64,000 nucleotides of DNA, from positions 62,001 through 126,000 of the forward strand of contig CANQRL010000001.1 in NCBI GenBank assembly GCA_947626275.1. The letters are read 5' to 3'. The stretch comes from an uncultured Bacilli bacterium (GTDB taxonomy: Bacteria > Bacillota_I > Bacilli_A > RF39 > UBA660). Within the stretch, counting starts at the first letter, position 1; each line of letters starts with the position of its first letter. Below are positions 23,834 to 32,508 of the stretch, piece by piece. The notes beneath the pieces were generated by a model. The model saw only the letters and a list, made by a program, of their open reading frames with translations, searched no databases and was not told the origin of the DNA. The position numbers and the translations under genes were made by a program.

Positions 23834-24616
23834 TTATTCTTCTCTGCCCGTTCCGTGAGAATATCTCTTCATATAGATTTTACCAACATCACTAAAAGAA
23901 GAATGGTCGGTTAGAATAACATCAAAATTTTGAATGAAATCATCGATATGATGATGATCTAAATCACAAAAGCCAACGTTTACGGTATGGAGTTCTCTTC
24001 CCATTTGAATATCTTCAATTTGATCTCCAAATAACAGTCCTGTTTTTCTACCAGCTAATTCTGGATAAGATAAATGTCCTTTATTTAAAGCGTGAATGAG
24101 TGGTTTTTTAAGCCCAACAATTTTACCGTTCTCATAGATAAAAAAGTTTGAATGAATGGTAATATTGTCGTAATAACTATCCATTTTTTGTAAGTACTTG
24201 ATAATAAAGTCTCCAATTCCCGCACTCACAATGACAACAGGAACCCCTAATTGATTCATCGTCTTTAAAAAAGAAAGCGAATCACGACGGAGTTTTAAAC
24301 CGTTAGAAGAAGCGATAATTTCATCAATCGTCTTTTCATATACGTGATATTTTTGTAATAGATTAGCGGTATCGGTCCACCATTTTTCCATCAATTTCTC
24401 TTTTTGCGAGAGAGGAATGATTTGATCAATCTCCATTGGTCGATATTGGTTATATAAGGTAATACTTTCTTTTCGATAGTTAGGGTCAATAAGAGGGCTT
24501 TCTTCTAAAAGCCCCCAAGAAACAGTACTATCATACGTAGTAAGTGTTCTATCAAAGTCTGTTAAGACAAAAGATTCATAGGGTTTTAATAATGCTCTTT
24601 GTTTTATGTAAATCAT
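23834..24616 (-). CDS. HAD hydrolase of the UMPH-1 (pyrimidine 5'-nucleotidase) type
   Basis: A 260-aa haloacid-dehalogenase phosphatase. Motif I is VLTDFDRTLTTYDS with the nucleophilic aspartate, motif II is VIVSAGIGDFI, motif III includes the lysine of IVGLKKPLIHALNK, and motif IV is GLLFGDQIEDIQMG. The blocks EKLMEKWWTD, SAGIGD and HSNFFIYENGKIVG are characteristic of the UMPH-1 family, best known from eukaryotic cytosolic 5'-nucleotidase III, which dephosphorylates UMP and CMP. The activity here is inferred from the family. It is a single gene with a good GAGGTGAAACC ribosome site. Confidence 0.85.
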   Translation of the reverse strand: MIYIKQRALLKPYESFVLTDFDRTLTTYDSTVSWGLLEESPLIDPNYRKESITLYNQYRPMEIDQIIPLSQKEKLMEKWWTDTANLLQKYHVYEKTIDEIIASSNGLKLRRDSLSFLKTMNQLGVPVVIVSAGIGDFIIKYLQKMDSYYDNITIHSNFFIYENGKIVGLKKPLIHALNKGHLSYPELAGRKTGLLFGDQIEDIQMGRELHTVNVGFCDLDHHHIDDFIQNFDVILTDHSSFSDVGKIYMKRYSHGTGREE

Positions 24617-24668
24617 GGTTTCACCTCAGATGGTTTTTATTATACTAATTTTATTTCAAAAAGGCAAA

Positions 24669-25601
24669 TTAGACTTCTAGAAGGAGCAACTCTAACCCCA
24701 AGACTGGTTCGATTTTTCCTGTCTTGATAGAAATATCTAATTCTGATAATTTCTTCATGTAAGAAAGAAGTAAAGATCGGTTATATTTTAGACCCGCTTG
24801 AATCGCTAGTTTTACAGGATAGATATGAACTCCTAACGTAGAGGAAATATCTGCTTGTGAGTAACCTAAACGAGTTAGTTCACTGGCTTGATACATCAAG
24901 CGAAATTTACTAGCTAAAAGGGCAATCATTTTGATAGGTTCTTCCCCTTCTTTAATCATCTCTTCATACATGATGAGAACTTTTTCTTTTTCTTTTTGAA
25001 TGATGTAGTCGATAAACCGAAAAATATCCGTATCAATCGTCACGGTTGTAAGCGCAAGAACATCTTCTTTGGTAATCGTCTTCTCTTCTATTTTGTAGAG
25101 TTTTAACTTCTCTGCTTCTTCTTGAAGTTGATTAAGATCATCCCCTACTCTTTCTTGAAAGAGATGGATGACCGTTTTCTCTATTTGGTAGCCCGTAAAC
25201 ATTTCCTCTATTTCTCTTGTTGGATTATTCATCGTAAGCTCTTTTAAAACACCTTTTTCTTTTATGGCTTTGGTAATTTTTTTCGTGTTATCTACGGTTG
25301 CATTATGATTTAAAAAGAGAAGAATAGTTGAGGGATTGGGATTCTTTAAGTAAGTAAGGAGTTCCTCTAACTCTTCCTCTGTTCCCTTACCACGATTAAA
25401 AAAGATTGCTTCTTCGACTAGAATTCCTTTTTTCTCCGCAAAAAACGGCATTGTTTCAGCATCTTCTAATATCTTATGAATCGAATCTATTCCATATTCA
25501 TAGCGAGATAAATCAACCTCTTCGATTTGTTCTTTGACAAGAATTTTTTTAACTTCTTTTTCCATGAGAAAAGGTTCTACTCCATATAATAAATAATTCA
25601 T
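24669..25601 (-). CDS. holA: DNA polymerase III delta subunit
   Basis: A 310-aa clamp-loader subunit that opens the beta sliding clamp. The opening MNYLLYGVEPFLMEKEVKKIL, the AETMPFFAEKKGILVEEA segment (beta-binding region of domain I), PSTILLFLNHNATVDNTKKITKAIKEKG, and the C-terminal helical domain (KMIALLASKFRLMYQASELTRLGYSQADISSTLGVHIYPVKLAIQ) are all typical. It has its own promoter region (TATAAT upstream) and AGGTGG ribosome site. It lies between smc and the nucleotidase gene, all on the minus strand. Confidence 0.93.
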   Translation of the reverse strand: MNYLLYGVEPFLMEKEVKKILVKEQIEEVDLSRYEYGIDSIHKILEDAETMPFFAEKKGILVEEAIFFNRGKGTEEELEELLTYLKNPNPSTILLFLNHNATVDNTKKITKAIKEKGVLKELTMNNPTREIEEMFTGYQIEKTVIHLFQERVGDDLNQLQEEAEKLKLYKIEEKTITKEDVLALTTVTIDTDIFRFIDYIIQKEKEKVLIMYEEMIKEGEEPIKMIALLASKFRLMYQASELTRLGYSQADISSTLGVHIYPVKLAIQAGLKYNRSLLLSYMKKLSELDISIKTGKIEPVLGLELLLLEV

Positions 25602-25631
25602 GCTACCACCTAAATCTATTATATCACAAAG

Positions 25632-25656
25632 AAAAAAGTAGAACAGCTCTACTTTT
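25632..25656 (-). terminator. Intrinsic terminator of smc
   Basis: A 9-bp perfect stem AAAAGTAGA/TCTACTTTT with a 5-nt loop and T's; the smc stop TAG is in the 5' arm. Confidence 0.8.
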
Positions 25657-28594
25657 CAATTTCTTCTAATTTCACACTGACGAGTTTACTAACGCCACTT
25701 TCTTGCATAGTAATTCCATAAAGCGTATCCGCAAATTCCATCGTTTTCTTCTTATGGGTAATCACAATAAACTGCGTTTTGTTTTTTAAAGACTGAATAT
25801 ATTCCCCGAAAGATTCGACGTTGACCTCGTCTAGAGCGGCTTCTACTTCATCGAGAATGCAGAAAGGCATTGGTCTTGTTTTTAAAATGGCAAATAGAAG
25901 ACTGATAGCGGTAAACGTTTTTTCTCCTCCGCTTAATAGCGAAATACTCTTTAGGCTTTTTCCAGGAGGAGAAGCAATAATTTCAATTCCTGTTTCGAGT
26001 AAATTGGTCGGATCTGTAAGCTTTAAACAAGCGGTTCCTCCCTTAAATAACTCTTTAAATGTCTGAGCAAAGTGTTCATTGATGACATCAAAGGTCTTGG
26101 CAAAATTGGTTTCCATTACCCGGTCCATCTCTTGAATGATTTCTAGTAGGGTATTCTCTGCTTTCGTCAAATCCTCTTGTTGCTTCATCAAGAATTCATA
26201 CCGCCCACTTACGCGATCATATTCTTCTGGAGCCTGTTGATTAATCGGACCTAACTCCCGAATTTTCCGTTTTAAGGTTCCAATTCTAGTTCTCGCTTCT
26301 TCTATAGGGAGTACTAAAACATAGTTCTCTTTTGCATACTCATACGTCATACTGTATGTTTCATTCAAAAGATTTAATAAGTTATCGAGTTTCACATCAC
26401 TTCGATTAATCTCAATTTCTAAGTCTTTTAACTCCGCACTTTTCTCTAAATATAGGGCATTTTCTTTTTTCGCATTATGCTCAAATTCCGCTAAATCCGT
26501 TACGAGTTTTGACAATACGTTTTGTTGCTCATCTAGCGAAACGGTAATCGTTTCTTTTTCTTGTAATGCTTGATAGTACTCTTTTAAGATGGCATCCTCT
26601 TCTTCACTTAAAGAATGATTCTTTTTGGATTCCATTCCCTTGATGTTATTGCGAATGGTTTCTAGTTGCTCATTCGTCGTTTCTTTTTTCTTATTTTTCT
26701 CTTGTATTTCTGCGGTAAGACGAATTTCTTCTTTATCGACTAAGTAGTACTCATCTTCCACAGCCCGAATATCATAGTCGAATTGATTTAGTTCCTCTTC
26801 ATAGAGTTTTAATTCATTTTCTAATTTTTTCTGCTCTTGTAAGAGATTTTCTAATTCAAATTTTTCATTGAGAATATTTTTTTGTTTATTTTCTCCACCC
26901 GTTAGCGAACCTCCTACATGGAGAAGCTCTCCCTCTAGGGTAACAATGCGGTATTTATAGTTTAGCTTCTTATGAAGGGTAGTAGCATTGTCAATCGTAT
27001 CCACTACTAGAATGTTTCCTAACTGATTCGCAATGATATTGTGATAACGAGTGTCGCTCGATACAAGATGAGAAGCAATATCGATAAATCCTTTTTCTTT
27101 TTGAAACGATAAAAGAGTATTAGAATCAATCTCTCTTCCTTCAATAATCGAAAGTGGGAAAAAGGTTGCTCTTCCTAATTTATTTTCTTTTAAGTAACGG
27201 ATTGCCTCTTTGGCGTTTTGATCAGTATCGACAACAATATAGTTAGAAGAGGCTCCTAACGCTATCGAAATGGCTGTTGTAAAGCGTTCTTCTACCTCGA
27301 TTAACTTTCCAATCGTACTATGAATTCCTTTTAATTTTGGATGGTTTAAAACGCATTTAACGGCATATGGTAAACTACTATTATTTTCCATGCTTTCGCG
27401 AAGCGTATCTACCTTGGTTTCGGTGACATTTTTCTTTCGGACAAGAAGTGTTAATTTATCTTCTATTTCACTTCGCCGTTTCTTTTTTTCTTCTAATTGT
27501 TTTAAGAGAGTTTCCTTCTTTTCTTTTGCTTTTGTTTTTTCTTCTAAGAGACTATGGAGTTCTAAATCATAGCTCTTGGCATCATTCAAAAGCCGTAGTT
27601 CACTTTCTTTGAGTTCCAGAATAGCGCTATGGAGTTTGGTATCATCCACTTCCATTTTCTTTCTCTCGGTTAGAATTTCTTTTTGACTATTCAACTTTTC
27701 TGCTTTGGTCGTCATCTCTAATAATAGTTTTTGAAGCGTATTAATTTGAGACGTCAACTCCTGCTCTTCTTTTTTATAAGCTAAAATATCTGCCTCATAT
27801 TTTGTATTCGAAGTACTGATACCCGCTAACTCAACATTTAAAGCTTCTATTTTATCTTTATTTTCTTGATATTTTAAATGAATTTTGGTGATATCTTCGG
27901 TTACCAAAGCCACTTCTAAGTTTTTTAACTCTTCATTCAAATCTAGAAACTCTAACGCTTTTCTTTTTTGTTCTTTTAAAGGTTCTACTTGTTGTTCTAA
28001 CTCGCGAATGATATCTTCCACACGATGCATATTCTCGTGTGTTCGGTCTAGTTTTCGAAGGGCTTCTTCTTTTCTTTTCTTATATTTTAAAACCCCAGCA
28101 GCTTCTTCAAAGATACTTCTTCTCTCCTGTGGCTTATCGTTTAAAATCTCTTCAATTTTTCCCTGACTAATAATGTTAAAAGATTCTTTTCCAATTCCAC
28201 TATCCATGAGTAAATCGGTAATATCTTTTAATCTTACCTTTTCATTATTTAGAAAAAACTCATTGGTGCCATCTTTATAGAGTCTTCTTTTGATTTCTAC
28301 TTCTTCAAAAGAGAGAGGTAGATAAGAATCATGATTATCGAAAACAAGGGTAACAGACGCTACTCCCATTTCTTTTCTACTTTTACTACCAGTAAAAATA
28401 ACGTCTGTCATATTGCCGTCTCCTCTTAGAGACTTAACAGACTGTTCTCCTAATACCCATCTTACCGCATCGACAACATTACTTTTGCCAGAACCGTTAG
28501 GTCCAACAATACCGACAATGTTTTGATCAAAATCTAAAACGGTATTGTCAGCAAAGGATTTAAATCCTTGGGCGATTATCTTTTTTAAATACAT
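25649..28594 (-). CDS. smc: Chromosome segregation ATPase SMC, short-armed
   Basis: SMC dimers load at the origin and organise the chromosome. Walker A is GPNGSGKSN (residues 31-39), the C-terminal signature is LSGGEKTFTAISLL, and Walker B is PFCILDEVEAALDE. The hinge begins near residue 407 (KGIHSTIGKLIEVEERF...) and ends near 575. The protein is 981 aa, about 200 fewer than B. subtilis SMC (about 1186). The missing length is in both coiled-coil arms, since head and hinge motifs are all present. I chose ATG 28594 (MYLKKIIAQGFKSF) over a GTG four codons upstream. The reading frame is intact. Confidence 0.95.
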   Translation of the reverse strand: MYLKKIIAQGFKSFADNTVLDFDQNIVGIVGPNGSGKSNVVDAVRWVLGEQSVKSLRGDGNMTDVIFTGSKSRKEMGVASVTLVFDNHDSYLPLSFEEVEIKRRLYKDGTNEFFLNNEKVRLKDITDLLMDSGIGKESFNIISQGKIEEILNDKPQERRSIFEEAAGVLKYKKRKEEALRKLDRTHENMHRVEDIIRELEQQVEPLKEQKRKALEFLDLNEELKNLEVALVTEDITKIHLKYQENKDKIEALNVELAGISTSNTKYEADILAYKKEEQELTSQINTLQKLLLEMTTKAEKLNSQKEILTERKKMEVDDTKLHSAILELKESELRLLNDAKSYDLELHSLLEEKTKAKEKKETLLKQLEEKKKRRSEIEDKLTLLVRKKNVTETKVDTLRESMENNSSLPYAVKCVLNHPKLKGIHSTIGKLIEVEERFTTAISIALGASSNYIVVDTDQNAKEAIRYLKENKLGRATFFPLSIIEGREIDSNTLLSFQKEKGFIDIASHLVSSDTRYHNIIANQLGNILVVDTIDNATTLHKKLNYKYRIVTLEGELLHVGGSLTGGENKQKNILNEKFELENLLQEQKKLENELKLYEEELNQFDYDIRAVEDEYYLVDKEEIRLTAEIQEKNKKKETTNEQLETIRNNIKGMESKKNHSLSEEEDAILKEYYQALQEKETITVSLDEQQNVLSKLVTDLAEFEHNAKKENALYLEKSAELKDLEIEINRSDVKLDNLLNLLNETYSMTYEYAKENYVLVLPIEEARTRIGTLKRKIRELGPINQQAPEEYDRVSGRYEFLMKQQEDLTKAENTLLEIIQEMDRVMETNFAKTFDVINEHFAQTFKELFKGGTACLKLTDPTNLLETGIEIIASPPGKSLKSISLLSGGEKTFTAISLLFAILKTRPMPFCILDEVEAALDEVNVESFGEYIQSLKNKTQFIVITHKKKTMEFADTLYGITMQESGVSKLVSVKLEEIEK

Positions 28595-28650
28595 GTATAT
28601 CACCACACTACTTTTTCATTATATCAAATAATCCTTTTTTGTTCAATAAA

Positions 28651-28670
28651 AAAAGGCCTGTTAGCCTTTT
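28651..28670 (-). terminator. Intrinsic terminator of the ApbE-like gene
   Basis: Stem AAAAGGC/GCCTTTT with a 6-nt loop followed by T's, just after the stop codon. Confidence 0.75.
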
Positions 28671-28671
28671 C

Positions 28672-29691
28672 TTAGCCAATGTAATGGAAGAAATTATCAG
28701 TCGATACTTTTCGGTTTTGACCAGACTCATCCGTGTAAGACCAAGACACGGCGACATTTGGATAATTTTGAATATATTCTTGTCCATCTGGAATACTCAT
28801 CGTAAATAAAACACTAGCAAGAGCATCCGCCTCTTTCGCATCATCGGCAATGACAATGACGCTAGACATATAATTAGCTGGTTCCGACGTTTTCGCATCT
28901 AATAAGTAACTAACGACTTTTCCATCTAATTGATAACCCTTCCAATAAGGGCTTTTAATAGCGATTGCTTTATTGGTAAATTGAACAGAAGAAAGAATGC
29001 TTCTATCATCATCCTCAAAAGGGCTTTCCATTTTGATAATATAACTTTTTCCCTCTTCGTAATGTTCCCCTGCACGAATGACAGAAGAAGCATTGATTAA
29101 ATAGTGGGTTATCCCCTCTTTTTCCAAAAAGTGAGCAACTTCCTCGGTTGCATAACCAATGCGAATCGCATCTAGATTGATATTGACATGATTATTGGCA
29201 ATCTGATGATTACTCAAGAATTTTAATTCATCGATATCGGCATTTAAGCGATTAAGTTCTTTACTAGAAGGTCTCTTTTTTTCTTCGGTGATAGATTTTT
29301 CCCATAAGTCATAAGCATCCCCCATAGCAATATTAAGAGCTCCATTGCTTTTTTCATACCACGATTTGCCGTATCGTAGGAAGGAATAAAGCTCTTCATC
29401 AATCGTAATTTTTTCTTCTTTTGAATCATTCTCGCGAATATCCGCTAAAGGTCCTTTGTCACGATTACTTAGATTTTCATACTTATCATAGATGGCTTTT
29501 ATTTCTTTAAAGATTGGTTCTACATCTTTCTTTTCTTCGACGAATACTTGAACAGAAACAGGAGCATCCATCACTTCAAAAACAGCTTCTTTTTTGACTA
29601 ATTCCTGCTCTTGAAAGAAAAAGAGAAGAAATATTACGACAACTAGTAAAATTCCGATGACAAGAAGAAAAATTTTATCTTTCTTTTCCAC
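28672..29691 (-). CDS. ApbE-like FAD:protein FMN transferase, motifs degenerate
   Basis: A 339-aa protein with an N-terminal membrane anchor (residues 7-26) and an extracytoplasmic domain with the ApbE fold: AIYDKYENLSNRDKG, GALNIAMGDAYDLWEKS, a central NLDAIRIGYATEEVAHFLEKEGI and C-terminal EADALASVLFTM. Active ApbE proteins use FAD to attach FMN to threonines of partner flavoproteins. Here the usual GGIAKG is DAIRIG, the usual NxGGD is NASSV, and the histidine normally before the DPxTG-like loop is tyrosine, so flavin binding may be impaired. The start is probably GTG at 29691 with AAGGAGG upstream. It overlaps the preceding glycosyltransferase by 17 bp. Confidence 0.75.
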   Translation of the reverse strand: MEKKDKIFLLVIGILLVVVIFLLFFFQEQELVKKEAVFEVMDAPVSVQVFVEEKKDVEPIFKEIKAIYDKYENLSNRDKGPLADIRENDSKEEKITIDEELYSFLRYGKSWYEKSNGALNIAMGDAYDLWEKSITEEKKRPSSKELNRLNADIDELKFLSNHQIANNHVNINLDAIRIGYATEEVAHFLEKEGITHYLINASSVIRAGEHYEEGKSYIIKMESPFEDDDRSILSSVQFTNKAIAIKSPYWKGYQLDGKVVSYLLDAKTSEPANYMSSVIVIADDAKEADALASVLFTMSIPDGQEYIQNYPNVAVSWSYTDESGQNRKVSTDNFFHYIG

Positions 29692-30685
29692 TATATAATA
29701 CCTCCTTATATGTATCTATCAGCATTTTTCCGACAATTTTCGTATCTTTTTTCTTCGCTTCCCGATATCCATTCTCGGTTAAATCGGGAAGTTTTTTCTC
29801 GATAATTTTGGGAATCATTTGTTCAAATTCCTCTAAATCTTTGGCCTTATAGACTACTTTATCTTTTTCGTATTCCTCAAAGACAGGAATATCCCGAATT
29901 AAGGTTGGGATACGAGAAGTAAGCGCTTCAATAATGGGAATTCCCTCCGTCTCTTCTAACGTTGGAAAGAGGTATAAATCCGCTCCACTTAAAGCACTTT
30001 TAATCATGCTAGATTCAACATATCCTGCAAAGCAAAGATTTGGAAGTTTGGTATGAACCGCTTTTCGAATCTCTCTAGGAGAAGCCCAAAGAGGACTATA
30101 GCCAAACCAAATAAATTTATATTCTGGAAGACGCTTCGCTAACTCGACAAAATCAAGTAACCCTTTCCGTTTGATATAAAGACCAATTCCCACAATGACT
30201 TTATCCTTTTTCGTATATCCGTAGGTTTTTCGAAACGTCAATCCCGCTTTCTCATTTCTTTCAAAAAATTGGGTATCCACGCCATTACTAATCGCTTTGA
30301 TAGGTCGATTCATATGATAATTTTCTAGTAACCGTTTAGAATATTCCGTTGGCGTTATAATATAGTCTCCAAGGGAATAACAGGTAATCAGCCATTTTTT
30401 AAAAAGAGGCGATACTAGATTACTGAAGAGAAACGAATTGCGAAAATCCTCTTCGGTAGAATGGGCATGATAGACGATTTTCTTTCCTTTTTTCTTCGCC
30501 TTTTTCGCATAGAAATAGGATTTAGGCCCATAAAAATTGATATGGAGTAAGTCATAGTCATCTTTTAAATTGGTCGTATATTCCACATGATTATCTTCTA
30601 AGGCTTTCATTTGGTGCTTAATTGCTTTTCCAAGTCCTGATTTACTAATCGTTTTTAGCCCTTCTGTATAAAGTAGTATTTTCAT
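29675..30685 (-). CDS. GT4 family glycosyltransferase
   Basis: A 336-aa cytoplasmic, membrane-associated enzyme of the GT-B fold. The N-terminal domain has DDYDLLHINFYGPKSYFYA and KIVYHAHSTEEDF; the C-terminal nucleotide-sugar domain has VIVGIGLYIKRKGLLDF, LCFAGYV, and the E-x7-E motif in ADLYLFPTLEETEGIPIIEALTS. The histidine-containing YHAHSTE segment and overall form resemble diacylglycerol alpha-glucosyltransferases that make glycolipid anchors, but acceptor identity is inference. It is translationally coupled to the ApbE-like gene downstream. Confidence 0.87.
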   Translation of the reverse strand: MKILLYTEGLKTISKSGLGKAIKHQMKALEDNHVEYTTNLKDDYDLLHINFYGPKSYFYAKKAKKKGKKIVYHAHSTEEDFRNSFLFSNLVSPLFKKWLITCYSLGDYIITPTEYSKRLLENYHMNRPIKAISNGVDTQFFERNEKAGLTFRKTYGYTKKDKVIVGIGLYIKRKGLLDFVELAKRLPEYKFIWFGYSPLWASPREIRKAVHTKLPNLCFAGYVESSMIKSALSGADLYLFPTLEETEGIPIIEALTSRIPTLIRDIPVFEEYEKDKVVYKAKDLEEFEQMIPKIIEKKLPDLTENGYREAKKKDTKIVGKMLIDTYKEVLYSGKER

Positions 30686-30713
30686 AGAATCACCATCTTC
30701 ATTATAGCATTAT

Positions 30714-30938
30714 TTAATCCAAATTGACAAGTATGACATCCTTCCCAATCTTCTTTATTTGTTCCCATTTTATCTCAACAATATGATTGGAAAATAAGGA
30801 GAAAAAGAAACGGTACTTCTCTACCATGATTCCTTTCATATTTCCATCTTTATCGATATGAATATCGATGATATTTCCAATCTTTTTCCCGTCACTCATA
30901 TTGACGACATCTTTTTCCTGTAAATCTGATATTTTCAA
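30714..30938 (-). CDS. YlmC/YmxH-family PRC-barrel protein
   Basis: A 74-aa PRC-barrel protein (MKISDLQEKDVVNMSDGKKIGNIIDIHID...), of the YlmC/YmxH family found in endospore formers and often expressed during sporulation. The glycine-rich turn DGKKIGNI is typical. The start codon is TTG at 30938, preceded by AGGTGA. It lies between a lipoprotein gene and the GT4 gene. The biochemical role is unknown; its presence fits the sigG gene nearby. Confidence 0.82.
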   Translation of the reverse strand: MKISDLQEKDVVNMSDGKKIGNIIDIHIDKDGNMKGIMVEKYRFFFSLFSNHIVEIKWEQIKKIGKDVILVNLD

Positions 30939-30970
30939 ACTATCACCTACTCTATTTTATGGAGAAGTCC

Positions 30971-30999
30971 AAAAAAAAGACTTAGCGCATCGCTAAATC
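30971..30999 (-). terminator. Intrinsic terminator of the lipoprotein gene
   Basis: Stem TTAGCG/CGCTAA with ATG loop, extended by flanking pairs, followed by eight T; it contains the last four codons and the stop. Confidence 0.75.
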
Positions 31000-31521
31000 C
31001 TTATTAGAGCCATTCCATTTCATTCTGATAAGCATCCGATTAATATCATCAATATTGTACGTCATATAAGTCTCTGTTGCTTCATAAAGAACATAGACAT
31101 AGGTATCTTTCCCACTAAAGTCTAAAATACTGAAGTAGTACTGTGTTTCAATATTTTCTTTATCAGCAGTATAGAGTCTAGCATAGATCTTTCGATCTGC
31201 TAAGGTATTAACAGGATATTCCTTTAGTAGAGAGTAAGAGATTTTATCAGACATCACTGCTTCTACTTTTTGATCTAGTAAATCGTTAGCGGAGATACTG
31301 TCCATTTCCGATGGATGGATAGTATCAATCACCATATTGGCAGTTTTTCTAGAAAGAACTAATTCCGCTTCTCCTTTATCTTCGGCTTCCCATACTTTAG
31401 GAAGTTCAAAAACGATATTAGAGTCATCTAGTTCATAAGACCTTTCCTTCATCAAAGTGTCACAACCAGCGGTAAGAAACAATAAAACGAAAATGGCACA
31501 TAATTTTGCTATTCTTTTCAT
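30982..31521 (-). CDS. Lipoprotein of unknown function
   Basis: A 179-aa exported lipoprotein. The signal peptide MKRIAKLCAIFVLLFLTAGC ends in a clear lipobox LTAGC (cysteine about residue 20). The mature domain (NIVFELPKVWEAEDKGEAELVLSR ... YYFSILDFSGKDTYVYVLYEAT) resembles the PsbP/Mog1-like beta-sandwich pattern of FELPKVW-type lipoproteins, but I am not sure. The start has GGGGAG just upstream. It is transcribed alone, ending at the terminator that contains its stop. Confidence 0.72.
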   Translation of the reverse strand: MKRIAKLCAIFVLLFLTAGCDTLMKERSYELDDSNIVFELPKVWEAEDKGEAELVLSRKTANMVIDTIHPSEMDSISANDLLDQKVEAVMSDKISYSLLKEYPVNTLADRKIYARLYTADKENIETQYYFSILDFSGKDTYVYVLYEATETYMTYNIDDINRMLIRMKWNGSNKDLAMR

Positions 31522-31576
31522 AACTCTCCCCCCACATACGGTTTTCTATTATAATATAAAGTATGTGAAATAGCAA

Positions 31577-31606
31577 GAAAAATATACGCATTTAGCGTAT
31601 ATTTTT
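31577..31606 (-). terminator. Intrinsic terminator of the RluA-family gene
   Basis: A 12-bp stem AAAAATATACGC/GCGTATATTTTT with a 5-nt loop; the stop TAA is in the loop region. Confidence 0.8.
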
Positions 31607-32431
31607 AGAAATTTGAAAAAAATGATAGAACGTTTTAGGAATACTTGCTTCAAAAGTAAACTGTTTTTTTAAAATAGGGTCATAAAAAGAGAAAAGATAG
31701 GCGTGAAGATAAAGACGATCTGCTTTTTCTCCTCCATATTTTTGATCTCCTACAACAGGCATTCCTTGTTCTTTCATGTGAACGCGAATTTGGTTTTTTC
31801 TTCCCGTTTTAAGGGAAATATCTAAAAGAGCGTAAGGCTTTTGTTCTTGAAGTAATTGATAATCTGTAATCGCTAATTTACCCGTGTGAGAACTGTGAAC
31901 AAAGGTATTTTTCTCTTCTTTTAAATACGTTTCTATATGACCAGATTCTTGGTAATTTCCTTTGACAACAGCGACATATTTGCGTTTTAAAACAATTTCA
32001 TTCCAGTTCTCTTGAAGAGCTTGCTTGATCTCTTCTTTTTTCGCAAATACTAATACCCCGGATGTTTCCTTATCCAAGCGATGGACGATGAATACTTTTT
32101 CTCCTTTTTCATGTACATACTGATAAACTTCTTGATAGAGTGTCTTTTCATTCTTCTGATTGGATACGGTAAGAAGACCTGCTTCTTTGCAAACGACTAA
32201 AAGACGGTCGTCTTCATAGAGAATTGGAAAAGGTGCCTTTACTATTTTTTCATTCGTGATACTTAGGGCATCTCCTTCCTTTAAGAGATAAGGAAGGGAA
32301 ATTTCTCGCTGATTCACCAAAATCTGACCATAGTGAACCATACTTTTGATTTTTTTTCGTCGATAGTCAGTATGTTTTTCTAAATAGGAAATTAAATCTT
32401 CTTTTTGGGTAATAGAAAATACTTGTTTCAT
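31592..32431 (-). CDS. RluA-family pseudouridine synthase
   Basis: A 279-aa RNA-modifying enzyme. An N-terminal S4-like RNA-binding domain (HTDYRRKKIKSMVHYGQILVNQREISLPYLLKEGD) precedes the catalytic domain with the aspartate in FIVHRLDKETSGVLVFAK. Later blocks KRKYVAVVKG, KTGRKNQIRVHM and RLYLHAY are family hallmarks. The specific uridine target (23S rRNA or tRNA) cannot be told from sequence. Start supported by AGGTGAAAACATG. It stands alone between sigG and the lipoprotein gene. Confidence 0.9.
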   Translation of the reverse strand: MKQVFSITQKEDLISYLEKHTDYRRKKIKSMVHYGQILVNQREISLPYLLKEGDALSITNEKIVKAPFPILYEDDRLLVVCKEAGLLTVSNQKNEKTLYQEVYQYVHEKGEKVFIVHRLDKETSGVLVFAKKEEIKQALQENWNEIVLKRKYVAVVKGNYQESGHIETYLKEEKNTFVHSSHTGKLAITDYQLLQEQKPYALLDISLKTGRKNQIRVHMKEQGMPVVGDQKYGGEKADRLYLHAYLFSFYDPILKKQFTFEASIPKTFYHFFQISKNIR

Positions 32432-32469
32432 GTTTTCACCTATCTTTATTATAGCGAATTTTCAAAGAA

Positions 32470-32494
32470 AAAACTACTCCATAAAAGGGTAGTT
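32470..32494 (-). terminator. Intrinsic terminator of sigG
   Basis: Stem AACTACCC/GGAGTAGTT (one bulge) with a 6-nt loop followed by T's, after the sigG stop. Confidence 0.65.
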
Positions 32495-32508
32495 CTCTTT
32501 TCACAATT

